NCBI RefSeq assembly: GCF_017301735.1
Contig: NZ_CP071090.1
Location: forward strand, 5,198,001 to 5,262,000
Direction: 5' to 3'
From: Pyxidicoccus parkwaysis
GTDB lineage: Bacteria; Myxococcota; Myxococcia; Myxococcales; Myxococcaceae
Length of the DNA: 64,000 nucleotides
This document shows, piece by piece, positions 62,626 through 64,000 of this stretch; the first letter of the stretch is position 1, and each line of letters starts with the position of its first letter. The notes under the pieces are model-generated. The model had not been told where the DNA came from, did no database searches, and saw only the letters and a list, made by a program, of their open reading frames with translations. A program made the translations under genes and the position numbers.

Positions 62626-64000
62626 ATGCCCCACATTTCGTTTACGGCCTGTGTCGCCCTCACCCCCGCGGGAGGGCGCAACCGGAACCGCCTGCGCCCC
62701 GCCAGCTTCGGCGTGGCGGACTTGCGGCTCACCACCCCCGGCGGCATGTCGTCCCGCTGCCACCTGCCTCCGCCCTTTCGCGCTCCAGGAGGCGGCGAGG
62801 ACGGCTTCTACTTCGCGCCCGAGGTGGAGCCGGTGGAGCTCGTGTACCGGCTCGGCAATGACGCGGGCCTGGCGCGCTCCGGGAAGCTGGAACTCTTCAC
62901 GCGCTACCGGAAGGCGCCCCTGTGGTCTCGCGAGCTGTCCGCCGAGGAGGTCGCCGAGGGCGAGCACCGCGTGCGCTGGGACGGACGCGTGTCGAAATGC
63001 GACGCGTTCCCGGACGGCGTCGTCACCGTGGAGCATTCGCCCTACAAGCTGAAGCTCACGCTGGAAGGCAGCGGCTGGGGGGAGTGCCCGGTGGCGTGGA
63101 CGTACTTCCACGTGCTGGTGGACGGGCTGGAGCTGGAGTTGGGGGACGCGCGCGCGCTGGCGCAGAAGAAGGACCGCGAGGTGACGGAGGCGTTGAAGAA
63201 GCTGCCCGCGCCCGGGGAGAAGGCCGAGGTGCGGCTCGTAAGCAACGTCTTCAAGACGGTCACCAGCGAGATGGGAAACGACACTGACTTTCGTCAGTAC
63301 CGGGCCACCTGGGGCAACGGGCCAGGCATCCCCATCTTCGCGCGCGCCTGGGTGAAGGACTCGGCGGGACGGCGTGTGGATGCACCAAAGGCCCTGGGCC
63401 GCGTGCGATTCCTCTGGGACTGGGAGGACGTCACTGAAGACCTCTCGGTCCACACTCCTCACGCGCGAGCCTTCCTGGAGCAAGCACTCAACCGCCAGTG
63501 CTCGGCTTCGCGCCCCACGGGGGACAACGCGCACCGTGACGTCGGTGGAAAACGTGGCCTGCCCTCCTCCGCCGTGTTTCCGAAGCAGACGGGGTACGCA
63601 CCGCAGGGAACACCGCGCGACAGCGTCTTTCCCTTTCGTGTCGTTCCCTGCAACCAGCGCAAGTGGGCGGCCTTCAGCGAGGCGTGGACCTCCGGTGCCT
63701 ATGCGGGACGGACGGGCGTGCTGTTCCAGCCCTCACGCATCGCGGGGGACGCGTGGCGCGTGACGGTGCAGCTCGCGTACGAGCGGCGAAAGGACGGCGC
63801 CGTGGCGCTGGACATCGAGGACGCGGCGCCGCTGCCAGCGGCGGTGCGCGCCACCACTGGCGTCTTCGAGACTTGGCGTGAGGTCCACATCTCCCGAGCC
63901 ATTCGCAAGCACGCGGGCATCGCCGGCTTCTCGCTCGCGGGCGTGCAGGCGCACTTCGAGTGCGCCTTCCTGCGGCTGGTGGACCGAAGCGGTGGAGTCA
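62626..64000 (+). CDS. Large protein of unknown function, 3' end outside the window
   Basis: Open frame of at least 458 codons from an ATG at 62626 to the window edge without a stop codon. It begins MPHISFTACVALTPAGGRNRN, has beta-rich segments with VEPVELVYRLGNDAGLARSG, LELFTRYRKAPLWSREL, RVRWDGRVSKCDAFPDG and WTYFHVLVDGLELELGD, and a later region with PFRVVPCNQRKWAAFSEAW. No signal peptide is seen. The RWDG-CDAFPDG segment looks like a FlgD-like beta module. Its neighbour carries a PG-binding domain, so a secretion-system effector or tail role is possible. I do not recognise the family. Confidence 0.65.
   Translation, partial: MPHISFTACVALTPAGGRNRNRLRPASFGVADLRLTTPGGMSSRCHLPPPFRAPGGGEDGFYFAPEVEPVELVYRLGNDAGLARSGKLELFTRYRKAPLWSRELSAEEVAEGEHRVRWDGRVSKCDAFPDGVVTVEHSPYKLKLTLEGSGWGECPVAWTYFHVLVDGLELELGDARALAQKKDREVTEALKKLPAPGEKAEVRLVSNVFKTVTSEMGNDTDFRQYRATWGNGPGIPIFARAWVKDSAGRRVDAPKALGRVRFLWDWEDVTEDLSVHTPHARAFLEQALNRQCSASRPTGDNAHRDVGGKRGLPSSAVFPKQTGYAPQGTPRDSVFPFRVVPCNQRKWAAFSEAWTSGAYAGRTGVLFQPSRIAGDAWRVTVQLAYERRKDGAVALDIEDAAPLPAAVRATTGVFETWREVHISRAIRKHAGIAGFSLAGVQAHFECAFLRLVDRSGGV

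Overview
The window is very G+C-rich, with a strong preference for G or C in third codon positions. Its gene content points to a myxobacterium of the Myxococcus/Corallococcus group, most likely close to Myxococcus xanthus: spore-coat polysaccharide genes, candidate sigma-54 promoters, a eukaryote-like Ser/Thr kinase and many lipoproteins. This is inference from gene content; no database was searched.

Layout. (1) Positions 1-16063, minus strand: a SurA_N-type periplasmic protein and rimI, then a clear sigma-70-type promoter, then rpsL-rpsG | fusA-tuf | rpsJ-rplD-rplW-rplB-rpsS-rplV-rpsC-rplP-rpmC-rpsQ-rplN-rplX-rplE-rpsN-rpsH-rplF-rplR-rpsE-rpmD-rplO | secY (cut by the window edge). This is the str-S10-spc supercluster in canonical order, except that rplC (L3) is missing between rpsJ and rplD. 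Terminator-like hairpins lie between rpsG and fusA and, as a tandem pair, between rplO and secY. A structured leader precedes rpsJ. (2) 16164-24877, plus strand: dnaJ, a HEAT-like protein, a hybrid histidine kinase, argS, plsB and a lipoprotein. (3) 24880-36624: a decayed gene fragment, a CPBP protease, a subtilase with a small partner, several alpha/beta-hydrolase-fold proteins, an RlmI-type methyltransferase, a HAD phosphatase and a CorA family protein. The last gene here is an AhpD-like enzyme whose second redox cysteine codon is an in-frame TGA followed by a SECIS-like hairpin, so it is a candidate selenoprotein. (4) 36639-42955, minus strand: a two-gene module (possible ARPP-2 protein plus a vWA/TROVE-like protein), a Cys-rich lipoprotein, a dipeptidase, a divergent Ser/Thr kinase and a repeat-containing lipoprotein with a possible sigma-54 promoter. 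(5) 43287-48000, plus strand: thiS-thiG-thiE, then a membrane protein, a DUF4129-type and a DUF4350-type protein. (6) 47997-53617, minus strand: a five-gene polysaccharide operon matching, from memory, the M. xanthus spore-coat genes exoL-wzxS-exoM-exoN-exoO, with a possible sigma-54 promoter. (7) 53941-59276, plus strand: ccmABCDEFG for cytochrome c maturation, followed by a zinc-ribbon membrane protein. (8) 60532-64000: a secreted hydrolase, an A+T-richer intergenic region with a four-copy hairpin repeat, a peptidoglycan-binding-domain protein, and a large unrecognised protein running off the end.

How the genes work together. The left quarter is translation machinery punctuated by RNA signals that could let groups of genes be expressed at different levels. 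RimI modifies ribosomal protein S18 and sits just upstream. The ccm genes form a nearly complete System I heme-delivery pathway without ccmH. The exo/wzx genes would assemble, modify and flip polysaccharide repeat units. thiSGE supply the thiazole and coupling steps of thiamine synthesis. The most striking single feature is the candidate selenoprotein at 36001-36624, which would ordinarily be split or discarded because of its internal TGA.
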